64,000 nucleotides of DNA from Oscheius sp. JU75 (GCA_037178855.1 JASJZC010000001.1:1674001-1738000), one strand, 5' to 3'; shown: positions 1 through 11,665, counted from the stretch's first letter. The notes: generated by a model not told the origin, from the sequence alone. Made by a program: numbers and translations.

Positions 1-27
1 TTGGAGGGAAAACGAAAGAAAATATAC

Positions 28-3000
28 CTGAGCGACGGTCATGGCCTGTTTGTTGGTAAAGTCGAAGCGGAGACGATCTGGCGCGACCAGCGAACCCTTT
101 TGGTCCGAATCGGGAAGGACAGTTCGCAGGGCGTAGTTCAGCACGTGAGTTCCGGTATGATTCTTCATGATGAGGGCGCGACGATCCTCATCGAATTTCT
201 GGCTGACCTCGTCGCCGAGACTGAAGGTGCCCTCGGCGGAGCCAACCAGCACAATGTAGCCGCCACGGACCTGGCAGTTTGAAACATTGAAATCCGACGT
301 CTGAAACATTGTTTTTATAGTATTTACCGAGCGAAAAGGCTACCTCATCGCCGACCTTGCTCAACACGCCAGTGTCGTAGATTTGACCTCCCTGCTCCGC
401 ATAGAAGTTCGTCTTGTCTAGAAGAATGGCGCCTTCCTCCCCGGTACTGATCGAGTCGACAAATTTGCCGTCCTTGCGAATCGCCAGGATCTTTCCCACG
501 CAGCCTTCGAAGACTAAAATTGACGCTTTGGATATTGAAAGTAGAGAAAAGGATACCGTATTTGGCCGAGAGATCATTGGGACCCTGGACGGTGTACTTG
601 TATTTAGGAGAATCGTCCGTGGTCGGGATGCCGCGCTTCTGGAGATCCGCGAGGGCATGAACGTCAAGGTCGAGAGTGTCGCGGAATTTGCCGGTTCCGG
701 CAGCGGAGAGCTCCTGGAAAACTGCATTGTTAGAGGTATCTTCCCACAACATTATGCCGCAAAAGATTATGAAGTTTCGGGGCCCCCTTCCAAAAAGGTC
801 CTACCAGGAACAGAATAAGTAAGGTACTGGTTGACAGAAGAAACTGGATCTTGACACAAAACAACGAAGAAAGAGCAAGCATAACAAATTGGCAGAGACA
901 GAAGGACTGCATGGGAGAATGTCAAAAAGGGCAGTATGCCAGAATGAAGGCAGAATTTTGAAGCGTCTCCTATCATTTAATGAACAGAAACAAGACAGGA
1001 ACTCATCGCGAACGATAGAAAGCCTTTGGGATAGACTGTCCATTTGATAGAAACAGAATGACAGGTTGGCCGACAAAGATAGAGATTTGAGAGAAAATGA
1101 CAGAGACAGACAGCTCTTAGAGATTGAAAAAGAATGACAAACTCACGATGGCCTTCTTTCTATTCTCCTCGAAGCTGGCCTCATCCACACGGAGTCCCTT
1201 CTCCTCGGCCATCAGCTGGGTTAGATCGGCCGGGAATCCGTATGTGTCGTACAATCTCCAGGCGACGTCACCGGGGAAAGTCTTCTCGCCTTCAGGCAGC
1301 TGTGAGACGGCGCGCTGGAATAGGATCCGACCCCTATTCAGCGTCTTCAAGAACTGCGTTTCCTCGTCGTTGATGATGTCCTTGACCGTCTCCGGGTCCT
1401 TCTTCAGCTCCGGGAATGTACTGCCGAGAATCTCGATGACTACGGGGATCAAGCTGGCGAAGAAGCCCGGCTTGGCTTGGAGTTTCTCGGTCGCGTAGCG
1501 GACTCCGCGTCTCAAGATTCGTCGCAGCACGTAGCCGCGTCCCGAATTGTCCGGTCGGCCGCCGTCGGAGAGCGCGATGGTCAGAGTGCGGATGTGGTCA
1601 GCTACGACGCGGTAGGCCATGTCAATGCCGTCCGTGTCTTCATCGCCAACGTGGCCGGTGTAGCCTCGGACTCCGGTTCCCTAAAAATGGCGATAAAAGT
1701 TGATTATAAGTTTGCCCCAATAGCTCAGTCGGTTAGCGCTCTGGATGTGACGCCAAAACTGCCTGGGTTCGGGGTCCCTCATGACACAAAAAGTAGTTAT
1801 ACTTTTAACAAACACTTCAGCAAGCTCCCCTATTCGAATTTGGCGCGCGAAATGTAGGTCAGATATCTCAAAAATAAAGTGTAAATTTGGCCTAACTAAT
1901 AGCGCAACAAATCTTCTGAAGATGTTTCCTAAGTTTTCTCGTGAAAACAACACATTTTACCAATCCGGGGATCGAACTCGACATCATTTCATTTGTAGAC
2001 GAGTCACTGAGCGACTGAGCCACTTGAGCAATTTTATTATGCGATGAGTATCTTCATTTTTTTCCGAGTTTTGCAGTCAGTCAGTTCACCTCTGCGACTT
2101 GAACAATTGATTTAAGTACTTTCGGAGCTAATAGCGCGGATTGGCCTGAACGGCTCAGCCGGTTAGCACTTCGACTATAGATCCAATCTACTCGAGCTCG
2201 ATTCCTTACCTCCTGAATGGCCTTGAAGATGGGCTGGAAGATGTCGGTATCGTAATTACTCGTCTTGTTCTGCATGACGGCGATCAGTCGCTCGAGTCCG
2301 AGTCCGCAGTCGATGTGTTTGGCTGGCAGGGGTCGGAGGGCTCCTCCTTCTTCCCTAAACCCATTTTTTTCGAGGGGAACCAACAAAAAAAAAACCTGTT
2401 GAATTGAATGAAGACAAGATTCCAGATCTCGACGACCATCGGGTCGTCGGCATTGACGAGATGGGCGGCATTGCGCCCGCCGACGCGGTCATAGTGAATC
2501 TCGCTGCAGGGGCCGCACGGTCCGACGTCACCCATCTCCCAAAAGTTATCCTTCATGTCGAACGGGAGCACGCGCTCGTCGGGTAGACCGAGACTCTTCC
2601 AGATGCTGCGAGCTTCCTCGTCGGCCGGGATACCGGCCTTCGCGTCTCCGCCAAAGTACGAGACGTAGAGTCGCTCGGCCGGGATCTTGTAGACCTCGGT
2701 CAGAAGCTCCCAGGCCCAGGTGATCACTTCCTTCTGTTATTTTCAAGAAATAAGACCAAAAAATGTGTTCTACCTTGAAATAATCGCCGAAGGACCAATT
2801 GCCCAGCATTTCGAAGAAGGTGTGATGGTAGACGTCCTTGCCGACGTCGTCGAGATCGTTGTGCTTTCCGCCGGCCCGGATGCACTTCTGCGTGTTTACA
2901 GCCCGTTTCAGCTTGGCCAGCTCCGAGTTCGGATCCGCAATTCCGAGGAAGGCCGGTTTGAACTGGAAATTGGAGCATGGTACCCCAAAAAAAGGTACAA

Positions 3001-3191
3001 AGAACCTGATTCATGCCGGCATTGGCGAACAGAAGAGTCGGATCGTCGTGGGGAACGACGGACGATGAATGGACATAGGTGTGCTGCTTCTTATCCTGAA
3101 AAAATCACGTAACTTCATGTAAAACTTGCTGATGAACCTTGAAGAAGTTGATGAAGGTGGAGCGAACATCGTTAGCCGACATGGACTCCAT
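28..3191 (-). CDS. AARS1: Alanyl-tRNA synthetase, cytosolic type (5' part; gene continues past the left edge)
   Basis: Charges tRNA-Ala with alanine in the cytosol. Nine exons can be joined (3191-3138, 3095-3006, 2962-2774, 2733-2396, 2354-2210, 1680-1147, 713-557, 513-344, 300-28), giving 650 codons in one frame with GT-AG introns. The class II catalytic core is clear ([42 protein letters not shown]), followed by the tRNA-recognition region ([11 protein letters not shown]) and the start of the editing domain, including the zinc-binding HTGTH. The exon at 28 ends in a donor site, so the C-terminal third lies outside the window. ATG at 3189-3191 is chosen; a second in-frame ATG follows at 3180-3182. 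An AG acceptor about 29 nt upstream suggests trans-splicing. The 529-bp intron 1681-2209 holds three tRNA-like sequences. Identity is certain; the exact start is less so. Confidence 0.96.
1714..1785 (+). pseudogene. tRNA-like sequence in AARS intron
   Basis: It has a good A box (TAGCTCAGTCGGTTAGCG) and a weak B box (GGGTTCGGGG). The stems are incomplete and no convincing anticodon arm forms, so it is probably a decayed tRNA. It is antisense to the host gene. Confidence 0.55.
1960..2031 (-). pseudogene. tRNA-like sequence in AARS intron
   Basis: Read on the minus strand it has GTGGCTCAGTCGCTCAGTG as D-arm/A box and GAGTTCGATCCCC as T-arm/B box at the right spacing. The anticodon arm is degenerate. 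It shares an intron with two other tRNA-like sequences. Confidence 0.55.
2142..2211 (+). pseudogene. tRNA-like sequence overlapping an AARS splice donor
   Basis: A-box-like CGGCTCAGCCGGTTAGCA is followed by B-box-like GAGCTCGATTCC. Its 3' end overlaps, on the opposite strand, the donor at 2209-2205 of the host gene. Degenerate. Confidence 0.45.
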
Positions 3192-4404
3192 TTTGTCTTG
3201 CCCAATGTTCGGAGGATCCTGAAACAATGTGATTTGGTGGAAGAGAGCAAGAAATAGGCTGGAGAAAGAAGTTGATAGGTACGGCAAGTTTTACATGGGA
3301 TTCTCATGGCCGAACGTTTTGATATAATGCTTCATCGACATATTACTTCTTTACGGCCATATTTAAGCACATCCTGCAGGAAAACAAAGGTGGAAAATGT
3401 GAGAAGCTAGTCTGAAAAGGCCCGAAAAATGAGAATAGATTTCAAATCTCGAAGTTTTTCTCGCCAAAATTTGTGAACGGAAATGGTGGAAGCTTAAACT
3501 GCTGCAAATTTCAAAGATCTTTGAACTTGAACGTTATCTGACCCTTTTAACTGGTTTTTCTATGTAAACTTTGCTATAAATGCATTGAACAAGTCTCTGA
3601 ACATCGACTGCCAATAAATTAAGCTTCTAACAATAGTTTTAGGCCAATATAAACGAGAAAAGGAGCTTTAGACCTCGGATACGTGGAAGTACGCTCCCAG
3701 TGCTGTCTTTACAACGCACAAATGCAGATACCCTATCACACTCACTAGTAGAACCAGAGAAATACTATTTTTGAATAGAAAAAAAGACATTGGAGAAGAG
3801 AACTTCTGAAAAGAGGGCTCGAGGCCGCTGGTACAGCTCTATTATGCTCGATATTTGCTCTCAGGCACTCTTTTTTTGTCCGAATTTTCAACTAAAACAA
3901 ACGGGAAACTCTAGGAATGTACTGAATTGGTCCATAGACACAGTTTGATAAATTTAGGAAGGTTAAAACTGGCTATCATGAAAAGGTCGAATACATTGAG
4001 TATAAAGATTTCCAAGAGTCAGACGAAAAAGATTGGAAAATTGAGGAACTGACCAGCCAAGTAGGGAGTGTTGCCAAAGTTATAAGAGCACCCTCCACCT
4101 CTGTTATGAGTTGATTTTGGCCGGTTGCACAAGCTGACTGACCGTGACGTCATGTTGTGAAAGAGCGCGGGCTGGGTGCATGCTGGGTGCAATTCAGGGA
4201 TCGGAATGGGGTTGGAAAAATACACAAATAACTATGGATACAATGGGAAACGTGAAAAACATTAGACAATTGGCAGGAACTGCTATAGTATAAGTCTAGG
4301 GGATGAGTTCAGTGGAAATCTGACAGTGCAATGGACTTTAATCTTATTTTTGATGGTCACTTGATTGTTTACAGTTACCGTGTTCTGAAAAGTTGAAAAT
4401 CTTG

Positions 4405-4515
4405 ATCAGAGCTACAACTTTGCAAAACATCGCAAAGCTCAAAGATGCTTTAATCTAGCCGAAAAAGTGGTCACAGGTCGCGGACCAGTCCAAAGGTGTA
4501 GGGTCGAAGTAATTT
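4405..4515. repeat. Dispersed repeat family A, copy 1
   Basis: It contains GCTACAACTTTGCAAAACATCGCAAAGCTC and the downstream part GCGGAC...CCAAAGGTGTAGGG. It aligns by eye with 6528-6665 over about 110 bp, at roughly two thirds identity. Confidence 0.55.
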
Positions 4516-4845
4516 GAAATTTTATCCAGTCCATTGTCAGTCTCTTTGCTCCCTTTCTCTCTATTTCTTTCTGTTACTTTGCCTCTCTGTCTCTGTGTCT
4601 CTATGTCTCAGCATCGAGGTTCCTTCATTATCCCCTTCTGTATTCTCACCCGATTGCCCTCTCTGTAAAAGGACTTATTTGTTGAGAATTGATCGATTCT
4701 CGCCATCCCCTTCTCATCAAGAAATCTCTGAGCATCAGTCCTTGTTCTCCCTAACTCTTGTTTCGTCTCTGTCGTGCTCTTCCCTGTATACCTTTGGGTT
4801 CTAGGAAACCGTTTTCCTTCAGGATCCCACTTCCGCCATTTTTTG

Positions 4846-4985
4846 ATGATCTGCAAGAATGTAGCTCTGGAACAGACCTACACCTTTGTAAAACATCACA
4901 AGTACACAAAAAGCTCTCTGTGAGAGATATGGAGACCGGCGCGCCAGTACCTAACATTTGCTACAGCGCGCCAACAATCTCTTCA
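4846..4985. repeat. Dispersed repeat family A, copy 2
   Basis: It aligns by eye with 6355-6500: a TGTAG...CTACA core, then TAAAACATC, a CTCTGTG/CGCTGTG element and a shared GGCGCGCC palindrome. Confidence 0.55.
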
Positions 4986-5249
4986 TTTTCGGGCAAAAGA
5001 TGTTTATTTCCTAAGCTTACATGTCCTACAAAGTTATAGCTCTGAATCAGGGTTACAAGTTAAGCTTCTTCGGGGTATGCCTAAGTTGTTTCGCCCCTTT
5101 GGGGCTCATTGAACCCACTTCCCACTCTTAAAAACCATTTCCTATCCCTCGAACCCACTTACTTTTCATTCTTTGAACCCTCTTCTATTTCATTGAGCTC
5201 TCTTCCCATTCTTTGAACAGCTTACCTCTTCAAAAAACTTTTTCAAATA

Positions 5250-5423
5250 CAATCAACTCTCGATATAGTAGACACCCGATATAGTAGAATTAACCATATA
5301 GTAGACAAAAATTTTGCTCCAATAATAGAGTACAGTTGATTTTCCCTCTCGGTTTAGTAGACTTCACCAAATAGTAGACTTTTTTCGTGCAAAACGCGTG
5401 TCTACTATATCGAGAGTTGACTG
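5250..5423. mobile_element. MITE with 26-bp terminal inverted repeats and TA target duplication
   Basis: A 174-bp element bounded by TA dinucleotides (5248-5249 and 5424-5425). Positions 5250-5275 are the reverse complement of 5398-5423 with one mismatch (core AACTCTCGATATAGTA). The interior carries several subterminal TAGTAGAC-type repeats, as transposase-binding arrays often do. It has no coding capacity. The ends and the TA duplication resemble non-autonomous pogo/Tigger-like (Tc1-mariner superfamily) elements; the family is inferred, the structure is seen directly. Confidence 0.88.
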
Positions 5424-5429
5424 TAGTTG

Positions 5430-5751
5430 ATGTTCAGAAGAGTCAATTGGAGTAGTAGTAGTAGAGGTGGCCTCAGGAGCTGCTACCCTGCCACGATGCG
5501 ACGTGTCCCAGTGACGAGTACGGTGAGTCTGTCACTATCACTGCCCCTAACTAAAGATAACGTACTTTCAGTTATCCGACATCCAGATCCTCAAAAACTC
5601 AACGGACGATATGGTCGTAGGAGCAGAGAATACGGAGATTTCGGAGAAACATGGTCAAAGGTCTACCAAGCCGGATATCATAGAGGAGAAAAGTGCCATG
5701 GAGGATCTGACCAGCTGGCTCGAAAAAGAATCCCAAGAGACCGGCCAATGA
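5430..5751 (+). CDS. Small hypothetical protein (90 aa)
   Basis: Two exons (5430-5522 and 5572-5751) separated by a 49-nt GT-AG intron give 90 residues. The N-terminal part is Arg/Ser-rich; the second exon is polar and acidic (EKSAMEDLTSWLEKESQETGQ at the end). No domain is recognised. The first ATG lies only 7 bp from the right end of the MITE and overlaps an ATGTTCAG that could itself be a trans-splice acceptor. In that case translation would start at the in-frame ATG at 5496, giving 68 aa. No homologue is known to me; support is the splice structure and open frame only. Confidence 0.45.
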
Positions 5752-5901
5752 CTGGTCCCCGACGCGATATTGCGTACCCGTCCTAAATTTTTAGGCTCGT
5801 GGCGCGTGAATTTGGGATAATTCATGTGTCATTTATCGATTTCCATCGCTCGTTCCTATGCCCATTCCGCAGCCTAAAATCGCCTATCTTCAGCTCAAAA
5901 A

Positions 5902-7408
5902 ATGAGCATGGCCGGAAGCTCAAAGCAGGAAATGGACGAGGAAGAAAATCTCGTCTGGTTCACGGCCAGTAACTCTATAAAAGAACCCAAGGTACTTTTT
6001 CGTTACATTTTCCAATTTTTGGGGTTTTTTTTGCAGAAGGAACAAATGTTCAGTCCACCGGATTTGTCGAAGGAAAAATTCAGAAGGGAGAGACCCAGGT
6101 TTTAGTGAGTCGTCCTTGTCTCATTTATTCAATTTGCTATCTTTATCTCTCATTTCAACTTATCGAAATCTTATTTTAACATGAACAATCGACTAAGACA
6201 ACAAGTTTCATTCTAGGCTGTGGGTATCGCCCCGAAAAACCATGACAACAGTCGGAGTTGTCCCAACTTTACGCAGTGAAACTAGGAGCCCGCGATTTTT
6301 GACAAGTTTTTCGCGTGCACTTTTGGAGGACCAAAGCACTGTTGAGCTTTGTGACGTTTTGCAAAGTTGTAGAGCAGATCGAGGGCTACAATATTCTAAA
6401 ACATCGCAAAGCCCAAGAATGCTCGCTGTGCGAGGTGTAAATACGGGCGCGCCGGTAGCTGACTGCGGTGTAGTACAGCGCGGAAGCTATCCCTCTCGTA
6501 GTGCTGAAGAAGTGATTTTCGACCATTTTCATGTTTTGCAAAGCTGTAGCCCTTGATCGGATCTATAAGATTGCTGAACATCAAAAAGCTAAAAGGTGCT
6601 TTAGTGTACCCGAAACATTTGTCTGATATCGCGGACTTTTAGTTCAAGGTGTGACGTAGTCGTCCCAGTAACGTGGAAAGTTTTGCACCTTAATGCCACG
6701 GAGTTTATGGAAAATAAATAGTAAAAAGCCATAATTTTAGCTGACTTATAGTGAAAAAATGTCTAGAATAACACAAAAATTTCAGCAAAGTCCAAGAAAC
6801 GCCAGCCTTGAACGAAGACGGAATCCGGGAATGCAGCTTTTGTCAGGGACAGGTCCGTCCGCAGGTCTGTGGAGGAAAAAAGCCCAGGTTTTTAGCCTAT
6901 TTCCCCATTTTTTAACTCAAATTTCTTCCGATGGCGCTGTGGGAACAAGACCTGCCGCAAATGGTACGGCTGGGTCCGGGAAGGCGACGAGGTCCCGATG
7001 AACATGAATCGCAAGGGCCGTCCCAATGGTATCTACGAGAGTTTCGGCATCCAAAGGATGAAAAGAAGCCGAACGAGTACAGAAGAGTCTCTCCCACCGA
7101 CTCTGACGCCAGTTTCTCCGCTCAGATATGATCCAGTTCCAGGAGAGACAGAGGACGATGAGATGGGAGATGAGGAAGAGGTAGACAGGCCATTATTAAT
7201 GGGACAAATAGAACTTTTTCAGTTCCAAATGATTCCTGACGAGGAAGACGACCTCATCAGAGGATTGGAATTCGATCCTGTCAAAGGGTGAGTTGAATTC
7301 GGTCACTGTCACAATCCACTAAATTTTCGTTTCAGAGAGGAATACGACGCCGAATACTACCCTCAGGACAAGTCATTCGTAGATGTACATATCAAGAACG
7401 AGCTCTAG
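5902..7408 (+). CDS. Predicted zinc-ribbon protein with acidic C-terminus (227 aa)
   Basis: Five exons (5902-5991, 6037-6098, 6786-6852, 6896-7287, 7336-7408) give 227 residues in frame. A likely zinc-binding module lies in the first half: CSFC at about residues 68-71, then RWRCGNKTCRKWYGW, i.e. C-x2-C-x18-C-x4-C. A basic stretch follows, then a long acidic tail (ETEDDEMGDEEEVDRP; IPDEEDD). The layout suggests a nuclear or nucleic-acid-binding protein, but this is inference and I do not recognise the family. An acceptor eight bases upstream of the ATG suggests trans-splicing. The third intron is uncertain: 6853-6895 (43 nt) is preferred; 6866-6895 is also in frame and would add four residues. 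Confidence 0.6.
6355..6500. repeat. Dispersed repeat family A, copy 3 (intronic)
   Basis: It contains TGCAAAGTTGTAGAGC, a near-complementary GGGCTACAATATT arm and the GGCGCGCC element seen in copy 2. It lies in the 687-bp intron of the zinc-ribbon gene. Confidence 0.55.
6528..6665. repeat. Dispersed repeat family A, copy 4 (intronic)
   Basis: It aligns with copy 1 through TTGCAAAGCTGTAG, GAACATCAAAAAGC, GGTGCTTTA and TCGCGGAC. It is in the same intron as copy 3. Confidence 0.5.
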
Positions 7409-7423
7409 AAGCCCCGTGTGATC

Positions 7424-7490
7424 TCTCACTTAGCTAACCTACATTCTTTAACTTTACCACCTTAATATCAGTATTCTCCCATTTGACCTC
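7424..7490. repeat. Direct repeat flanking the flippase gene, left copy
   Basis: It starts TCTCACTTAGCTA and ends TCCCATTTGACCTC. The partner at 11666-11733 has the same order and orientation, roughly 75-80% identical by eye. The two copies bracket the P4-ATPase gene. Confidence 0.7.
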
Positions 7491-7580
7491 TTCAGAACTC
7501 TTCACGGAAGATAGAGAGATGTAGAGACAGATTCGGGGGGAACAAAAAGGCAGTCAGACAAACAGAACTAACGGATAATT

Positions 7581-7586
7581 TTTATT
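7581..7586 (-). terminator. Poly(A) signal of the P4-ATPase gene
   Basis: AATAAA on the minus strand, about 65 nt downstream of the stop codon at 7649-7651. Confidence 0.6.
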
Positions 7587-7648
7587 CCCAGCATTCTAGT
7601 TAGCGACATAGATCATCTTTCGTCCTGTCTTCGTAGAAACAGGCTTCT

Positions 7649-10600
7649 TCAGCTGGTCCGCTTCGAGGACTGATTGCGCTGCGACGAGTTGACCTCATCC
7701 GTCATCAGCATCTCCAAGTCCCTTCTCGACGAGCCGGCTTCCTCCTCGACCGCGAATCCACTGATAAGCTGCAGCTGGCTGAGCGCCTGACCGTCGTCCT
7801 GGGCAAAAGCGAACCCATTCCCATTGTCCACATTCTCCATGTGGCTGCGCAGACCCACCGTGTCGACAATCTTGAAGATCGGCTTGTAGAGAACCTCGAA
7901 GTTTGGGCCTCTGACTCCTTCCTTGTATAGGATCATGTCCCGGGCGTCTTGGTAGATGGTGTGACGGACGACCTTGAAGGTGACGTCCGGGAGAAAGGTC
8001 GCAATGACGGCCAGCACGAGCATGAAGATGATCAGAGGCCACGGGGTGTGCCACAGCATGCCGCCCATCAGGAAGGACTGCGTCGGGATCTGGAAGGCGA
8101 AGGCGTCCCAAATGAGCCAGAGGTAGAAGAGCAGGATCGAACCGAGAGCCACACCGACGGAGATAACGGTCACACTGCTGGTCTCCATGATGGCCTTGCC
8201 GTTGGCGATCGGGACGATCAGGGTGTAGATGAGGATGCCGAAGAGGTAGAGGTGGTCGTCGCGGCCAGTGTAGGATGACAGGGGAGCTCCGGAACCCCAG
8301 CTCATGTAGGCAATGATGAAGAGACTGATGCCGTGACAGAGACCCATTCCGAACCAGGTCGCTTGGCCCTAGAATTGAAGTGATTGGATGAGTGAAAGAG
8401 AGACACAGAGACAAAGGAACAGTGTCTCACTCTGACGTTCAGCAGATTCTGGTAGAGCTGATACATCTGACTGTACTTCTTGAAAAAGTCCACAGTAGTC
8501 GGTCGATCCACGGTCCCGATGATGATGGCGGGCCAGCTGGTGAAGAAGACGTTGTACCTCACAATCGTCCACGGATCGGCCATTGGCTGGTCAGTCGGCC
8601 CGTTGTAGAAGGTGTAGAGGAAGATACATGTCGTCTCCAGGACATTCTTGTAAATGCTGTAGAGGATGCACTTGGAGGTCCGGAACAGTGACAGCGTGCC
8701 ATGGACGAAGAGCAGACTGTCCAGATGACGGAACTGGGCTATGCTGTAGTCGGCAGCCAGGGCAGCTTGCATTCCCTCCTCGCCAGCTATGCCCACACCC
8801 ACATCGGCCTCCTGAATCATCGCTACATCGTTGGCTCCGTCGCCGATGGCCAGCACGCATCCGTCCGCGTTCCTCTTGACCAGACGCGTCACTGCGGCCT
8901 TCTGGAGCGGGGTGCAGCGACAGCAGATCACGGCCGAACAGGATAACGCAAGACGAAGGAATTGAAGTCGCAGCTGCTCGTCGTTCAGCAGGAAGTCGAG
9001 ACAGACAGCGTCGACGATCAGGGCCAGTCTTAGACGACTTTGGAGCTTGTCCTCCACGTTGGCGACCATCTCCAGAAGGCTCCGGGTCGTCTCCTCGAGC
9101 AGCGGACTACAGAGCACGAACATCGGTGTCTGACGGTTCAGAAGGCGACACGAATTGCCAATGTTCACGGCCGTCTCGAGCTTATCTCCTGTCAGAACCC
9201 AGACGCGCATTCCGGCTCCAAGCATCCGCTCGATTGTCTCCGGTACATGATCCTGTAGGCGGTCTTCGATGGCCGAAATCCCCAGCAGATCCAGATTCTT
9301 TTCAAGCTCGTCGGCTATCTGGGAAAGGAGTTCTTGCTGGTTGGCCAGATCGAGCTTGGCTGCTTGAATTCGCGTCTCCATGGCTGTCCAGTCGGCTTCG
9401 GCTATCGTCCGCGTGGCGAAGACCAGAGTGCGGAAGCCTGGAAGAGAACAGTGAGTGTCTGCCTCTGTCTCTGTCTCTTCTGTCTCTCTCACTCACCTTG
9501 AGAAGCAAAGTTATGCAAATGAGTCTTGGTCTTCCTCATCATCTTGGCACATGGCTCCTCCAGTCTCTCCAGTATCGGCTGGTCGGCTCCCTTGATGTAC
9601 ATGCGAATCTCTCCTCCCTCCACCGGCCTCACAATCACCGACATCCTCTTGCGATTCGAGTCGAATTCGAATAGATGCAGGAGTTCAAAGTTGAGCATCC
9701 TGCCCCCAGACGCTATCGAGAAAGTCTTGGTCTGATGCTGTCGCGAATGGAAGACGAAACCGGCATCGGCAGCGAAACTGACCAGGGCCGCCTCATCTGG
9801 CGAGGTGGCATGGTAGAGCGGTCTGTTCTTGTCCATGCTGTGCTTATCCGTGTTGACCGTGTGGCAGCAGGCACAGCTCGTCAGAAACTGTCGGATCTGG
9901 CTCGAGGTGCGGTACTTGTCTGTCTCCATGTCCCTCAGCAGTCGCTCCGGACGGAACGTGTCCAAAGCTCGCGTCTTCTTATTGGCATACTTGAATCCGG
10001 CGATACTGCACTGTCGAAAGCGCATGTTGTTCTGTGTCATTGTACCCGTCTTGTCTGACATGATGTAGCACACTTGGCCCAGCTCCGAATTCAAGGCAAA
10101 GCTTTTGACATCAGCACACAGATCCTTCTTCTCGTCGTACATGTCCATGTCGCCGCGGATGAACAGGCCCTGCACTACTTGGATCATTTCCAGGGTGACG
10201 TAGAGCGAAATCGGCACGAGTCCCATGAAGAGCATGATGCAGCCGAGGAACATAAAGTAGAGAGAGTCTAAAAGACGAGTTAGGTTGTCAAGAGAAATGA
10301 AATTGGCCGGCGCGTTGGCTTCGCCAGCTCGTCTCCGCGTCTTTATCTCATTCAAAAATGTACCGTGCTTGGCTTCCGGAAAGATAAACTGGTAGAACTC
10401 GGGCCTCTGGAAACATCGTTGAGCCACAGCCGTCGTCAGAGCCAGCAGTGTCGTGATTCCAAATTGGGAGAGCATGACAGAATTGGTCATTTTGGCCAGC
10501 TTGGAGCGCTTGATTGTCCTCTGCGTGTTGTTCATGCGAAGCTTCGTCTCCTTGCCCGTGTAGACGGTAATCCCGTAGACAAAGTCCGTGTTCTTCAGAC

Positions 10601-11411
10601 GCGCTCCACGGTACAACATATTGGCATTCGAGATCGGAATCTTGCCCTGCTGACTCGTCTGTAGATAGCCGGTGAACTTGTGAATGTCCTTGTTCGGCAG
10701 GTCGCAGACGATCTCTCCACCCTGCTCCCAGAGCTGCTCGATCGCCTCGTCCGTCTTGATCTGGGCTGTCTGGGCCAGCGCCTGTCGGACCTTCAGACTG
10801 CTCTCACCGTCCAGATTGGCCGTCTCCACGTAGCCGACGCCGCCGGACTCACTACTCGAGAGGAAGAGCACATCGGCTGGCAGCTCGTTCCCTCGGTCGA
10901 TGCGGATTGCCTGTCCGACATGCAGCTTGCACCATTTGACCTTCTTCCAACCTTTATTCGTGTGGGCCCAGACCAGTTGGTAGTTGACATTACGGTCGCG
11001 AATTTTTCTTCTCTGGAAAGGGGCGGGATAAGTCAGGAGAGTCAGAAAAACAGAGAACACAGAGACGGGGAGACAGAAAGACAGAAACCTTACAATTTCC
11101 TCGTAGACTTCGCGAACCATCGAGCAGCAGGTGATGAATCCGAGTGGTCCAGCCGTGGCCTGCATTCCGAATGGTGACAGTCCGGGGAAGCACTGGATGA
11201 GAACTAAGGCGAGAAAGAGGGCATTGGCAAATTGCTTGAACTGCGAATAGAGAAACTTGGGCATGAAAGTGACGATGGTGTAATTGCTGGTCGAGATGTA
11301 GTTCGATCCTTTGGGTCTTGTCGTTCCCATACTCACTATCCATTTCTCTGGCTGCTCCTTCTTACATGTCCTCGAGATGTAGCCGAAGATGACGGCTCGA
11401 AGACTGCCCAT
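7649..11411 (-). CDS. P4-type ATPase, aminophospholipid flippase (ATP8A/TAT-1 class)
   Basis: Moves phosphatidylserine or phosphatidylethanolamine to the cytosolic leaflet of plasma, Golgi or endosomal membranes; the family normally works with a CDC50 subunit. Five exons (11411-11094, 11012-10364, 10267-9497, 9437-8431, 8368-7649) give 1154 aa. Motifs in order: actuator NLDGES, membrane PISLY (the P4 replacement for PEGL), phosphorylation DKTGTMTQN, nucleotide-binding KGAD, TGDK, GDGANDVAMI, then about six C-terminal membrane segments and a polar tail. The introns 11013-11093 (81 nt) and 10268-10363 (96 nt) are stop-free multiples of three, so the frame stays open if they are retained; family comparison says they are introns. 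A TTCTAG acceptor lies just upstream of the ATG. The subclass is less certain than the family. Confidence 0.95.
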
Positions 11412-11665
11412 TTCATCCTGCTTTGATTGCTAGAAGATTACAGTTGATAGAGACAGTAACCTACCCATTGTTGCGTCCACTTGTACGGCAACAGCCACCA
11501 ACGCATCTCACAGCTACGGCGATTGCCCTGGATTGCTTCAAGTTTTCGAAACTTGTTTTTAAAAGTTTTTGAAAGATTTGTATTCAAAAATTCCAAGTTT
11601 GTAGTTCTTTGGAAAACCTTTGCTTTTCACTAATTGCACTAGCTGGACAATAGTAAGAATTGTTC

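Larger units (their letters stand above)
3221..5247. other. Intergenic region, no gene recognised
   Basis: About 2 kb between AARS and the MITE. It holds two copies of a dispersed repeat (about 4405-4515 and 4846-4985), a TCTCTGTC-rich stretch near 4540-4610, and a degenerate tandem repeat (5130-5230) based on a unit like CATTCTTTGAACCC. The left end must contain the AARS promoter; no TATA box stands out. Open frames here are low-complexity readings of the repeats. Confidence 0.6.

Noticed and set aside
4514-4804. Plus-strand frame resembling a membrane protein
   Set aside because: The hydrophobic look comes from TCTCTGTC-type repeat; no splice sites or homology.
6887-6931. A GT-CG intron in the zinc-ribbon gene
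   Set aside because: At first the frame seemed to need a non-AG acceptor at 6930, but an upstream donor at 6853 with the GTTTTTAG acceptor at 6895 restores the frame with a canonical 43-nt intron.
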